Of a DNA stretch of 64,000 nt, positions 33,686 to 45,739 are shown one piece after another. A program made the position numbers and the translations under genes. Numbering within the stretch: position 1 is the first letter of the stretch; each line of letters opens with the position of its first letter. The stretch spans positions 7,722,046-7,786,045 of the forward strand of contig CM033393.1 of assembly GCA_019426215.1 (NCBI GenBank), given 5' to 3'. Source of the DNA: Buddleja alternifolia (lineage: Eukaryota > Streptophyta > Magnoliopsida > Lamiales > Scrophulariaceae). The notes under the pieces were generated by a model, which saw nothing but the letters and a program-made list of their open reading frames with translations, was not told where the DNA came from and ran no database searches.

Positions 33686-33952
33686 CGTGATATCGCACAT
33701 CTCATAACTCTCTATGACATGGAACCCATTTTAGGATTACTATCTTTGAGAGTGTTTCACAGGTATCCCGACCCCCCTAACCATAATGTAATCCCTGGGA
33801 TCTCTATCGATTCTAACATAAGTAATTGACAATAAAAAAAGCGTACCATAAATAAAACATCCAATATATTTAAAACAAGACTGTATAGTGTTTACAAATG
33901 AAATGGCTGGGCCTAAACAATGGCTCGCCGGACACATAATACTATCACTAGA

Positions 33953-34411
33953 TACCTATTGAGTCGAATAGATGTGTCCACTCGATGACCGACACATGTT
34001 TCTGTTAGGTGCACCAGTTGCACCAAATATGTTCATACAGACACAATTTTCCATCTATTATAAATAGACCCCCTAAATTATAGTTTATTCCGTCAATAAC
34101 AAAATCTCTTATCTCTTTTCCTGATTCGTACTCAATATTTTTTATTGTGCATGTCTCTCCCTATTTCAAAAAGAGTTCAAAACTAATCTTCTATTTGTTA
34201 TTCTTGAGATTTATAGTGCAACTATCTCAACTTAAAAATGGTTGTATCTTGGAAGACAATTATTATAATCCATAATTACAAGTGGGGATAAAATTGTCTT
34301 AAAAACAATGAGTAAATCTCTCGCAACAACTTCTTGCCAATTGTCAATTGTCATTCCCAATGCACAATCATATACACGAGTTTCTCTTATAAGCTCGTGT
34401 AAAATTGGAGT
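33953..34411. other. Intergenic stretch, nothing recognised
   Basis: AT-rich sequence between the C2 target duplication and the hAT MITE at 34,420. Only short open frames without domains are present. Confidence 0.4.
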
Positions 34412-34419
34412 CTCTCAGC

Positions 34420-34994
34420 CTATAAAGTACGGACACTCAAAAAAATCACCACGAGCAGTGTCGGGCGCGTTCGGACACGGACATGGCTCTGACACATGTC
34501 GAACACGGCTATTCCGTGTCCCTAATAAAAAAAGTAAAAAAGTTTTTGGACACGGCCAGAACATGGTTAGGACATGGCCAGATCACTTTTTATAAGATAC
34601 TAAAACTTTGGGGGGTCAAATTGTAAATAAAAACTTACCAATTTTCTAAATCTAATAAAAACTTATCAATTTTTTATAAGACACGAATTTGAATAATGGA
34701 GCATTTATTTTTATTATATCATGTTTTGGATTGAAAACATGTTTATTGTCATATTTAGTTTATGTTTATATTTTTATTTTGCATTTGTTATTGATAAGTA
34801 GTTGAATAATTTGCAATATACATAGCTTTACGAAAAAATAAGTAAAATACAAATTTATATAATATATATATATATATAAAAAAATTGGATAGCCGAGTCG
34901 AAGCTGTGTCGATCCTATATTTTTTTTAAATGTCGTCCCCCATGTTCGTGTCGTATCGTGTCCGTGTTGCCGTGTCCATGTCGATGCATCCTAG
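34420..34994. mobile_element. hAT-like MITE with GTGTCCG-type subterminal repeats
   Basis: The element is flanked by the perfect 8-bp duplication CTCTCAGC (34,412-34,419 and 34,995-35,002). Both ends are rich in copies of the GTGTC/GACAC motif (for example CCGTGTCCATGTCGATG at the right end), which are in opposite orientation at the two ends. The middle is AT-rich and noncoding. Confidence 0.75.
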
Positions 34995-35002
34995 CTCTCA
35001 GC

Positions 35003-35885
35003 TGAATATATGAATATTTTTCTAATTTATAGTAGTTCATTTATTAATAGTAGATATATAATGGTAAATCGATGATTATTAATTTGTTATTTATTTATTC
35101 TGATTCAACGGTATAATCATTTAAATAAATTGTCATCACACCAATTTCCTATGTGGAAACTAAAAGAAAGAAACCTACTTTTTGACCAAGGATGAAATGG
35201 AAATCTTGAAAAAGTGTGGTTTGCTCATTTATTTTATTGTTATTATTGGAAAGAAAAGGAAACATAAAGGAACCCAATGGTAAGCAAATTAAGTGGAAGA
35301 GCTTTTAGCAGCCTCTTTGGGAATCTTCTAAAGCATCCCTATTTATTTAAGGGTCAAAGGAGTGAGGAATGAAAGGAGATAGAAGTTGATGAAAACTATA
35401 TATAGTGCACATGTAATGATTATGCATAAGGAAAAAAGCTTGCAATTTTGACAAAAGTAATCTCATCACCAAAATCATCAAAAGTCTAATTAAAAGAATC
35501 GAAATTAATTTTTGTGATAGTGCTCTACGAATGTAAACTTTGAATTCAAATCCCAGTAAAAGTGTATACTGTGTATAGGTTACTCTAGTAAAAACTAAGG
35601 TAAGATTGTTATAATATAAAGTCAAATCCCAAGAAACGTGATAAAATTAAGGCTTCATGACTCAGAGTTTATGAGTTCGATCTCATCAGATGTATGAGTT
35701 ATTTATCTACTTACATATAGAAGTTTATTATTCCTAGTTTGCAATACAAAATTAGTAATTGATGACAACTAATTTGATATTTGATGTAATGATGTGACGT
35801 TTAATTCAAAAAGAAATTTTGCCAATTGATTATATTGGTTTTGTAATAATATGTTTTAAAGTGAATATCTGTTGTTGTTATTATT
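35003..35885. other. AT-rich intergenic stretch
   Basis: Noncoding apart from short frames without domains. A B-box-like GAGTTCGATCTC near 35,670 may be a worn SINE. A (TTA)n run lies just before the next MITE. Confidence 0.4.
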
Positions 35886-35895
35886 ATTATTATTA

Positions 35896-36318
35896 GGGTT
35901 ACAAGCATTTTTTACCCTAATTTATGTCGGTCGGAACACTTTGGTAAACAATCTATTAACTTTTACACCCGAATTTCCAACCTTTGCAAATTGTGACAAA
36001 TAATTGGAGGAGTAATTTGACTTAGATTGTGCACCCGATTACCCATAGTTTGCATGATATGTCCACTTTGCACCCTATCCTATGACATTTAATGCACCCG
36101 ACTACCTATATATTGCATGATACGTGTACTTTGGTACACAATTTAAATCATGTCTAAGGCACGTGACATACTTTTCGGAGGGAATATTTCAAATTATTCC
36201 TCCGGTGGACTTATTTGTCATAATTTACAAAGATTGGGTACTCGAATGTAAAAGTTAATAGATTATGTACCAAAATGCTCTGACCAACATAGGTTGGACT
36301 CGAAAATATTTTTTACCC
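35896..36318. mobile_element. Mutator-like MITE in a (TTA)n tract
   Basis: A 423-base element with inverted repeats of about 150 bases (GGGTTACAAGCATTTTT and GGGTAAAAAATATTTTC at the ends). The flanks TTATTATTA and TTATTAATA agree at 8 of 9 positions, in keeping with a 9-bp Mutator-type duplication, though the target is itself a simple repeat. Confidence 0.65.
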
Positions 36319-36329
36319 TTATTAATATA

Positions 36330-36886
36330 CGTATCAAATAAAATAGTTAATTTCATGACCACTGCATTCTTCACAGCAGCATAGCTTTTATTTGAGAGTA
36401 AGCTAGTACAATACGCTTTAGCCCCTTGAACTATAGTCTATAGCTTTCAAAACAAATACCCTCTTGAACTGTAAAAAAATACACTTACCCCCTTTTATAT
36501 TATAGAATTGACTTAATTACCCTTAACTATTCTTCTTCTTCTTATTTTTTAAATTCCCCACCATTCTTTATTTTCAATTTTTTTATACATACATTAGTTT
36601 AAGTTTATCCACTACATCAATATTAATTACTTAAAATAATAATTATTATAAATATCTTTAGTACTACGGTTAAATTAATTTAGTGACAACACATAATATT
36701 AATATTTGACAAAATTCAACTAATGTACAACGACGAAACTAAATTATTCCAAAAAGATATTTATAATCTTTTATGTATACTTAGACAATATATATGTATC
36801 TTTAATACCGTAATCTACTACTATATATATTGGAATTAAATATATTTCTTAGGGTTTTTTTTGGTTACATATGTTTAGTATTCTAT
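36330..36886. other. Intergenic stretch with a possible MITE fragment
   Basis: The part 36,415-36,530 (CCCCTTGAACTATAG, CCCTCTTGAACTG) looks like an end of a common plant MITE, but no partner end was found. The rest is AT-rich. Confidence 0.3.
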
Positions 36887-37069
36887 GAAAATAAGTAGAG
36901 AATAAATAAAAGAAAGTAAGTTACACAAGAGGGAAGAGAAGTTTGAAAATAAGTAGAGAATAAATAAAAGAAAGTAAGTTACACAAAAGGGAAGAGAAGT
37001 TTGAAAATAAGTAGAGAATAAATAAAAGAAAGTAAGTTACACATGAGGGAAGAGAAGTTTGAAAATAAG
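36887..37069. repeat. Minisatellite, 58-bp unit, 3.2 copies
   Basis: Units beginning GAAAATAAGTAGAG start at 36,887, 36,945 and 37,003, with a fourth cut short at 37,061. The copies are nearly identical, so the array is recent. Confidence 0.95.
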
Positions 37070-37073
37070 AATT

Positions 37074-37476
37074 CACTTGATAAAAAAAAAGATATTGATG
37101 ACAAATTGTCAAGCGACAATATAAAAGTTGTCACTAATTACAAATTTTTAGTGGCAAGATTTTTTGTTTTATCACAAGAATAGATTTTACATGTTTAATA
37201 GTGATAAAATTTGTATAGAAGTTGTCACTTCTGATAAGTAGTGACAAGGAATTTATTGTCACTATTTACAATTAGTGATACACCTTTCGTGACAATTTTA
37301 TAACAACAATTATAATTGTCACTCTATTTGTGTTGTCCCTATACATGTGTCACTATTGTCAATAATGACAACTTTTAATAAATTATTGTTACTAAAAATC
37401 TTTATTGTAACAAATAAAAAATTATTTGTCACTTGAAATTTTTTCACTAATATTGTTAATATTATTTGTTGCAGTG
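37074..37476. mobile_element. Non-autonomous CACTA-like element
   Basis: It starts CACTTGATAAAA and ends TTTGTTGCAGTG, with ATT on both sides (37,071-37,073 and 37,477-37,479), the 3-bp duplication typical of CACTA elements. Inside are many copies of TTGTCACT/AGTGACAA in both orientations, like the subterminal motifs of that superfamily. The terminal repeats match only over the first bases, so the call is moderate. Confidence 0.55.
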
Positions 37477-37479
37477 ATT

Positions 37480-38357
37480 AAAGGCAATTTTCAACTTTCT
37501 AAGTAATATAATGTTTGTGCATGTCAAGACAAGATTGTAGAGCTCTTATATTTGAGCTCCACCTATGTATAGATATTTATTTATTTATTTTAGTAAAAGT
37601 TCATTTGTTTGGTTTGTAAGATGAAGAATTAATTGTATTTAGTTAGTATTTGAAAGGTATCTTGATGTGATTATGTAATTGAAGTCTTATAGCATTTACT
37701 AGTACAAATTTTGAGCCATATATGGCAAGTGGTTGATGTGGTCCATTTTATGATTGCGTTAATTTGGTATTAATTTGTATGTATTGGAACTGGCATGAGT
37801 TGGAAGTTGAACTGTACACATGTATTTATGTGTGTTGTGCAAAGGATGTTGTGTCTTGATCAAGTAATAAAGTTGAAAATGTTGTAGTCTCACATTCCTA
37901 AGGCAATATCAACTTAAGGATAGAATGAAATTTTTGGTACATTTATGACTTTTCTTTTTCATATAACAATGCCATGGGAAGTTTGTCCCAAGTGAGCTAA
38001 ACTTTTTCTTTTCTTTGTGGATAATTTCTCATTTTACTTTTAGAGAATGATAAAATCCCAAAAAGAAAGAAAAAAAAAAGAGTATGTGATTCAAATATAG
38101 GTTGAAGTCAACTTAACAAATGAGAAACTTGAGATGTAGAGAATCACGAGGATGGAAATTGTGTAAAACCATGATGGTTCTCTGTCGTGAAGGTATTGGA
38201 GATTCGTCACGTCCAACAGAACCCCAGGACTCACAAATCACAATAAGCATGATATTCACAAGAAAGATGGAAATTCTTACCCAAATTACGTTTTACCATA
38301 CCCAATAATCTCATGCAAATGTAATAATATTTAACATGTGATTGATAACTTTTCTTA
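37480..38357. other. Intergenic stretch, nothing recognised
   Basis: AT-rich sequence between the CACTA-like element and the SINE, with only one short frame without a domain (38,120-38,308). Confidence 0.4.
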
Positions 38358-38368
38358 TAGTATAATTT

Positions 38369-38567
38369 TTTTTAATTTTTTTTTTGGTTTTCCCATGGGG
38401 TGTCCAGGTCAGCTTTCGCGTACCTCGACTAATCCCTGCTCGCAGTGCGTCACTGTCGCTGGCCAAGTATTATTTTGACAACGCTGGGAATCGATCCTGA
38501 GAGCACACCAGGTCGACCTCAAGTTGTCCCAATGGTAGCCTTATACCACTGAGCCAAGAGGCATGGT
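38369..38567 (-). mobile_element. tRNA-derived SINE, Au-like
   Basis: On the minus strand an A box (TTGGCTCAGTGGTATAAGG) is followed by a B box (GGATCGATTCC), then a body with TAGTCGAGGTACGCG and CTGGACACCCC, close to the Au SINE 3' part as I recall it. An A-rich tail ends the element. The target duplication TAGTATAATTT is perfect (38,358-38,368 and 38,568-38,578). Transcription would be by RNA polymerase III and mobility would rely on a LINE. Confidence 0.85.
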
Positions 38568-38831
38568 TAGTATAATTTACTTACCACGTGCTTAGCTTGA
38601 CAAGAATCTTTAGACAAATAAGACCACATTGAATTGTTAGTATAATAAAGCTACAGAAGAATATGGAGAGTAATTAGGAATGGGATTTTTCTTTAATAAG
38701 TATCAATGTATGAGAACCTAAGGTAAGTAACCAAGTGCATGTATATTTTGCTCAAAAGCTTATTCTATGATGGAGCACACGTCTACACGCGCGCACACAC
38801 ACATATATATACATCCGACGAGACTCAAAGT

Positions 38832-41800
38832 CTAACTAACATCATCCCTTAACAAAACATCCAAATTTGAAGGAGCAGTAGTCCAAAACATCTCATCTCC
38901 TTCAATGCCATGTCCCATTCGTGCAAGCTCATCTGCACAGCTATTCCCTTCTCTTCGTGTGGTCCAAGATGCACGCCCAAAGTACTCCCGACAGTCCTCG
39001 ATGATCCGCCCAAGCGGGTGACTTATCGTGTCTGCCTCTTTAATAAGATGACAAACCCATAAAGAATCTGTCTCGATAATAATTTTTTGAACTCTTCTAC
39101 TCCATGCCACTTCCAACCCTTTTCGAATTGCTAAAAGCTCTGCCACCGTAATTGAAACATTTCTAAGCTTCGCACTAAAACCTGTGACCCAGTTACCTTC
39201 CTCGTCTCTCAAAATGCCTCCAATTGTAGCAATCTTAGTCTCTATACGAACACTACCATCAGTGTTCATTTTAAACCAACCGCTATCCGGCTTCCTCCAC
39301 CGAACCGTTGCACAAATACGGGCAGCCTTTACTCCCTTAGGAAATGCTTTCCCCAGATCAAAGGCCAACAATCTAATGGAGGCGAGGGTTTCTCAAAGGT
39401 TACATGTTCTATTGTAAAAAACAAAAGTATTTCTATTTTCCCAAAGTGTCCAAAAGGTAGCAACAAATGTTTTTTGCCAAGGAACAGTGAGCATAAGAGT
39501 GGTTGTCCATTCATTTTCAAAATTGGATTTAATCCAATCCTTAAAAGGAAGGTAAGAAAAAGCTCGAAAATGTGAGGGTGGGACAAGAAATTCCCAAGTC
39601 GACATGGAGAATGGGCAATATCGTAAAATATGGAGAATAGTTTCCCAATGTAAAGCACACCTGTGGCAAATATCCAAAGAAGCAAGACTTCGCGAGAATC
39701 TAAAAGCATTATAGTGAGGAGACTATTATGATTAATAAGCCAAAAGAAAATTTTAAGTTTTTCGGGACAAAGTAATTTCCAAATAGATTTCCAATTTATA
39801 AACGCACATGAGGGAGACGAAACACAGGTCACTAAAGAAAGATAAGCACTACATGTAAAACTTCCATTCGGGTTACCCACCCATATTCTAGTATCCAATT
39901 TGGTTGACACATAAGGAGTCGGGTGGCAAAGGATCGCTTGTCTAATAGGACCCGATATACCTGTACGAATACGGCTAAGGTCCCACCCCCGGTGTCGTTC
40001 AAGACGTCCGAAATTGTCAAGGTGGTCTCTTCCTCAACAATGTCCCCTTAAATTTGGTCACAAAGGTAACTCTCATTTAGCACCTATCATACCAAAAGGA
40101 AATCTTAACACCATTTCCGATTCTCCACCTCACACAACTCTCCACCGCTTTCATACTCTTAATGATCCCTTTCCATTGATGTGACTCTCTACCCTTAATT
40201 TCATAATCGTGAAGGTCACACTTCCTAAGGTATTTTTTCCTAAAAAGGTCCCCCAAAGATTGCTCTCTCTTCTAATTGTCTTCCAACCAGCTTTAGCAAG
40301 TAGAGCTATGTTTACGATTATCCTTAATGCTCAAACCCCCTTCCTTTTTCCCCTTCGTTACGGTATCCCATTTCACAAGGTGAAGTTTTCTTTTTGCCCC
40401 CTCTTCCCCCCTCCCTAGAAAAGTACGATTAATCCTATCGATTCTATTACACACCAAGGTCGGGAGCCAAGTGGTTTGCATCGCATAGGCCGGGGTAGCT
40501 AAGGTGACCGATTGAATAAGAGTAGTTCTACCGGCTAAGTTAAGCCACTTAGCTTTTCAAGATGTAAGCATACTAAGAATGCGATCAATGACCTCTTTGG
40601 AGGTGCTAGTTTTGACTCTCTCATGCAAGATTGGAACTCCAAGGTATTTACCAAGATTATTCGTACTAGACATTTCAAGACAATTAGCAAGGTCTCTCTT
40701 ACACCTATTCCCCACACTTTTAGAGAAGAAAATCTTAGACTTATGTTTGTTTACCAAATGGCCCGAATGAGTACAAAAGGAGTCAAGAATATCTTTGATT
40801 TTTTGGGCATTATCATGGGAAGTTTTCGTAAAAAGAATGAGATCATCGGCAAAAAAGAGATGGGAAAATTTGGGCCCTCCCCTACACGGTTGGATGGGTT
40901 GCCAATTTCTTTCTCTTACCGTCGCCTCAATAAGGTGAGAAAGTCTCTCCATGCAAAGGACAAAAAGATAAGGGGAGAGAAGGTCTCCTTGACGCAAACC
41001 ATACTTTGGTTTAAGAGGCGGGAGAGCCATCCCGTTCCAAAGTATTTGAGGGGATGAGGAAGTAACACAATGCATGATGAGATTGATCAATTGTCTCGGG
41101 AAATTGAAAACATAAAGGGTTTGCTCAAGAAAGTCCCAACTCACTTTGTCATAAGCCTTTTCTAAATCAATTTTAATCACTATGTTGCCTTTTTTACACT
41201 TTGAGTTTCTAAAACTATGGATGATTTCTTGAAGACACAAAATGTTATCTTGGGTCCCCTTTCCCGGAATAAAACTACTTTGCATGGGGCTCACTAACTC
41301 ACTAATATAGGGCTTGACTCTCTTGACAATCGTTTTCGTTACGATTTTGTAGAGGACATTACACAAAGAGATAGGTCTGAAATGGGTCACACAACTAGGA
41401 TTTGGTTTCTTAGGAATGAGGCACAAGTAAGTACGCCCTACATCTTCATGAAACCCCCCACTCTCAAAAGCCTCCTTGACAACTTTAAACACCGACTCCC
41501 CAACGGTAGGCCAAAACTTTTGGTAGAAAAAAGTTTGGCACCCATCCGGCCCGGGGACTTTATGGGGGCTTAAGCTTTTAACCACCTCATGGATCTCCTC
41601 AATCGACACCATCTCAAGGAGGTTCGTCCCACCCTCACTATCAAGAGGGCACGAACAAGGGATAAGGGATTGAGGGGCTTTGCGGTTCAACGACACACCA
41701 AAAAAAATACTCGAAAAATAGAATTGGACATAGTCTCTTAAAACCCGATCCTCAGTCACCCACACATCCTCAATTTTCAACATTAAAACATGGTTTTTTT

Positions 41801-42934
41801 CTTCTCCGACAAATGGTGGATAAATGAAAAAATTTGGTATTTTTATCCCCAAAAGAAAGCCATTTCACTCGAGACTTTTGGTACCAAAGCATCTCTTCAC
41901 GTTTAATAGTAAAATTATACTCCTTAATAAGATCTTTCTCAAGATTTTTAAGAAAATAATTTTCGTTTGAAGCAAGACTCTTTTGAATGCCATTAATTAT
42001 CCCAAGAAGATCATGTTTTTTCTTAAAGATATTGCCAAAGGTGTTCACATTCCACTCTGGCATACATTTTGGGAGATTATTCAAAGCAACATGAATGGAG
42101 GGGGAGGAGTTCCAAACACTTTGGATGACATCCTCACATTGAGAGTGAATCGTCCTAAACAATTCAAATCGAAAGGGTTTTGATTTATTAACTATGGGTA
42201 AACTATGAAGATACGTAATAATGGGATGAAAATCCGAATGGGTACGGGGTAAATGACGAACAATACCTTCCGGAAAACCTAAGCCGCCATTTGCTGTTTG
42301 CAATTGATATGTCGAGCCTCTCCCTAATGATGGCAAGCCCGTCCCGAGAGTTGTGCCACGTGAACCGAGGCCCCTGGAAACCAAGATCGATCAACCCGCT
42401 AGCATGCATCATCTCAATAAATCTACAACATCTTGAGAAATTAATAGGTCTACCCCCTTTTTTTTCCGACGACGCAGCCAACTCATTAAAATCACCTGTG
42501 ACTAGCCAAGGCATACGAATCATGGGGCCCAAAGCTTCCAATTGAATCCACAAAATATCCCTATCTCCCTCATTCAGGCTCGCGTAAATCCCCAAACATA
42601 ACCATTCCTCACTAGTACGAGGTCTGATAAATGCATGGATCGCTTGATGACTAACATCCATAATTTCCACATCAGTCTCCTCATGATTCCAAAGCATCCA
42701 AATGCCTCCTCGACGCCCTATTGTCAGAGCTCGAACAACGCTAGAGAAACCCAGGCTTTGAGAAATGCTTTCGGCTCTCTCCTCCGAGACCTTTGTCTCC
42801 ACTAAAAACACCACATGCGGTCTATGGTTATGAATTAATTTGCGAAAATTCACTCTAAACTCATCACTACCCGCCCCCATACAATTCCATGTAAGTATCT
42901 TCATTGGATTAATTAAAAGATGAAAGAGGTGCAT
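38832..42934 (-). pseudogene. LINE ORF2: endonuclease, reverse transcriptase, RNase H
   Basis: The N-terminal apurinic-type endonuclease (42,934-42,203) has the KILTWNCMGAG start, VETKV and TGDFNEL. After a frameshift the linker continues (to 41,770), followed by an RT of about 430 codons (41,852-40,557) with RPISLCNVLYKI, IKIDLEKAYDKV, GLRQGDLLSPYLF and catalytic FADD at 40,842-40,853. A zinc-finger RT-associated region (40,480-39,330) is broken by shifts. A C-terminal RNase H (39,371-38,832) has MNTDGSV, VAELLAIRKGL and ETDSLWV. The enzyme nicks target DNA and copies the RNA there. Confidence 0.9.
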
Positions 42935-44751
42935 GGGGATACCGACCCCGTCACCTGCGCCGCTCCTGGTAAACTTGTCGGGAGAGCAGCCGCGCAGTCC
43001 ATACCTGCCTCATCATTTCCCAATAACTGATCTCTACTTCCAAATCCAGTCACCTCCTCGCTCCCTCCAAAGGTTGCGAGTATCTCGCCACTACCTCGAG
43101 ATGCCAAAATAAGGGATTCACTAAGGTGATCTTCGCACATGGTATCACCAGGTTCATCTGTGAGATGAACTCAGGTCGGGTCATAATATCCGTTACCGAT
43201 GAAACTCTCGAGCTTTGAGTTCGCCTGTTTTCTTCCGCCATTGAAAGGTATTTCTTGAGAAACTTGAGAGGGGGCTGTTAATGGTTGTTTTTTACTCAAA
43301 CTAGTCTCTATTTCCAAAGTTGAGGATGTACGTAAATTTTGAGCCGTAAAAGTCATAAAATTTGATTTATTCACATCTTCAGCATTAAATGTGGGAAAAG
43401 GATTTGTCAAAATCTCATCAGGCTTTTTGCCCTTATCCCCAGCAGAAAGCCCACCAACTTCTTGACCTTTCTGCACATTTCGTTTGTTTTGGGGTGGGTT
43501 GACCACTTTTTTGAAATTCATTTTCTTTTTCTCACCATCTAATTTACTATTCCCTTGGAATCCACTACCATTGTTAAAATTCAAAGGGCCTCCACTTTCA
43601 AACCCACTGCTATTCTGACTTAGAGCTGAAAAGCTATTGCTGTTGTTCCCCATACTTTCCCCTTTTGTGGTGTTACCTCGTACACCTCCCTTCCTACCAT
43701 TTGTTTTATTAACCAACATCCATTCCCTATATTTAGGTTTTGCAGAGTTGCTTGACTCCCTTTTGTTCCTGCTAACTCCGGCTGCTCTTTTTCTGGCCCC
43801 CTCATTGGGAAGTCACTGTTATTTCCTTATCATTTTCCTTCAAAGACGGACATCCAGTTTGGCGATGACCCACACAGCCACACTCGAAGCATAAACTTGG
43901 CAAATTTTCGTATTCAATGTTGTAGAGATGTCCATTAACAAAAATGGTAGTCTCAAGAGGTTTATCCATCTCCATTTGTACACAAAATCGCGCAAATTTA
44001 CCTCTCGCTCCCCAATAAGTGTTACCATCGACCTTAATCGGAGTTCCAAGGCAAAGAGCGATAGAATAAATAATTTCTTCTTGATAGTATTCGACTGGCA
44101 ACTCTGGAAAACTCACCCACGTCACCGCCATCGTGATCTTGTCTCTAGAGGGATGAAAATCAGAAAACCATTTCCTCACCACCAAATAATGACCGTATAT
44201 CATCTATGGTCCTTCCATTAGGATGTGATCTTTTTTTCTTTTATCTTTCACTTTCAGCATAAAACAACTAAAGCCCAAATCGATAAGTTTAAACTCCCCC
44301 TTGAGATTCCACATAGCATCAATACTAGCAAAGAGACTATTGAAGTTTATCGTTCTTCCCATCAGCTTCAAAATCAGGACCTCTGACCACGACTCCCGAA
44401 TATCCTTCACATAACCTGCCTCCAGATTTATACTCGGATGAGGTTTATCCTTCGATGTTGCTTCGATCTCAACTTTTCCCAATTTTTTTAAGCCCAGGCC
44501 GGTGAACTTTAGGGGGGTCGTCTTCACTTTTTGTTTACCAGAGTATCTAAATACGACGCCTTTGCTGAAGAAGGGTTTTGCTCCCCTCTCGCAGGTTGGG
44601 CCTCTTCATCAAAATCGGATCTCGTATCACCAGAATCGGAGTCCATTGTAGTGTCCAAGCGAACTCTTTTCAGGCTTTTATGGTCCGGCTCCCCCACCCC
44701 ACTTGACGGGGAGGGCATAGGACCAAACCTACTGGAAACTGACAAAGCCAC
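42913..44751 (-). pseudogene. LINE ORF1 (DUF4283-type RNA-binding protein)
   Basis: It starts with MALSVSSRFG at 44,751. A DUF4283-like region (44,460-43,990) includes SWSEVLILKLMGR and KWFSDFHPSRD. A CCHC zinc knuckle CFECGCVGHRQTGC lies near 43,850-43,893. A long low-complexity Asn/Ser/Gly/Lys-rich tail ends by overlapping the start of ORF2. ORF1 coats LINE RNA. A probable Trp-to-stop change near 44,204 and frameshifts at about 44,525 and 43,800 break it. Confidence 0.85.
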
Positions 44752-44839
44752 AAAGAAGAGGAGAAACTAGAGCAAAAAACTAGAGAGAGAAATATTTGTC
44801 CTAGATGTTTACTGCGTTATGTCAAGCATACACGTCTAG

Positions 44840-45425
44840 ATATTACTGTTGGGGATGTTTGATAGAGAGAACAGAGTGTGCAGTTAGAATGACTATTTTC
44901 ATAAGAAACCAAGGTGGAATTTTCATTTATTTGTTTTTAAAATAATAGTCATCTCCATTGGTGCTTACGGATTTTGACATATGTCATCCAAGATCATATA
45001 ACATCACTATAAATACCATCGACGAACAAAATAAAGTTTTAAATTCTCTTAAAATAATATGACATGTTGCACGAAAATACTTTAGGAAGTAAGTGAAGAA
45101 GAGGGAAGAATTCAATATTTGTAGTGATTGGATTAGGACATAGGGGTGGTCTCATTATAATAGTTTTAAAGTTGTGCTCAAAAAGACACATCTAGTCAGA
45201 ACAAGTGTTTGTTAATGAATAGACACATTATTTGGAATGGATAGGCGTTAGTTAACAATTGGATATACTCATTGGAATCTGGATCAACTGTATGTACGTC
45301 TATACTATCAAAATCATTGACTGTATGAACCGATCTTTTGATCCACATTATTTTAAATGATTGAATATTGAGCAATATCACTTGTCATATGGAAGAAAAT
45401 AAATGATATATATTTTTTTAATTGA
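44840..45425. other. Intergenic stretch left by the LINE insertion
   Basis: AT-rich noncoding sequence; no gene or element recognised. Confidence 0.4.
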
Positions 45426-45428
45426 TTT

Positions 45429-45429
<1 letters not shown>

Positions 45430-45467
<38 letters not shown>

Positions 45468-45469
45468 CA
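45430..45469. repeat. (CA)n(TA)n microsatellite
   Basis: A dinucleotide run of about eleven CA units passes into TA units. Confidence 0.9.
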
Positions 45470-45739
45470 AGAGGATCAAAACTCATGACCAAGCCCAAGA
45501 GCAAGCCTGTATCCAAGCACGAGTCGCGCCAAGTGGGTCAGCCGACACATCATCTCTAACCCAATTCTACAATAATGTGAGACTCTTTTCTTCTAGAGAC
45601 TTTTGGTATGATGGAAGTGTTGGATTTTTTTTTGTTTTAATTATAAGAGAAAGGTGCTACTCTATTAACCTAACTCGATAAACCTGAGCCTAAGGTTGTG
45701 TATCTAATCCATGTGAGCCCATTTCTGTCTTGCTCAAGG

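Larger units (their letters stand above)
27509..33947 (-). mobile_element. Solo LTR C2, carrying nested elements D and E
   Basis: Read on the minus strand it starts TGATAGTATTATGTG and ends GATCCCAACA, and is flanked by the perfect duplication CTAGA (27,504-27,508 and 33,948-33,952). Its pieces are 27,509-28,689, 30,392-31,034 and 33,691-33,947. Without the two nested insertions it is about 2.08 kb. It matches C1 in inverted orientation, including the GGCGAGCC motif near its start and the AT-rich core. Confidence 0.75.
38786..44824 (-). mobile_element. Nearly full-length L1-clade LINE
   Basis: About 6.04 kb on the minus strand: short 5' leader, ORF1, ORF2 (endonuclease, RT, zinc-finger region, RNase H), then a 3' tail of alternating TA and TG instead of plain poly(A). 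A probable target duplication flanks it: AGCACACGTCTA (38,774-38,785) and AGCATACACGTCTA (44,825-44,838). Both ORFs carry frameshifts and stops, so this copy is dead. Confidence 0.85.

Noticed and set aside
40623..41057. 144-codon + strand frame in the LINE
   Set aside because: It is antisense to the conserved RT domain and shows no domain of its own.
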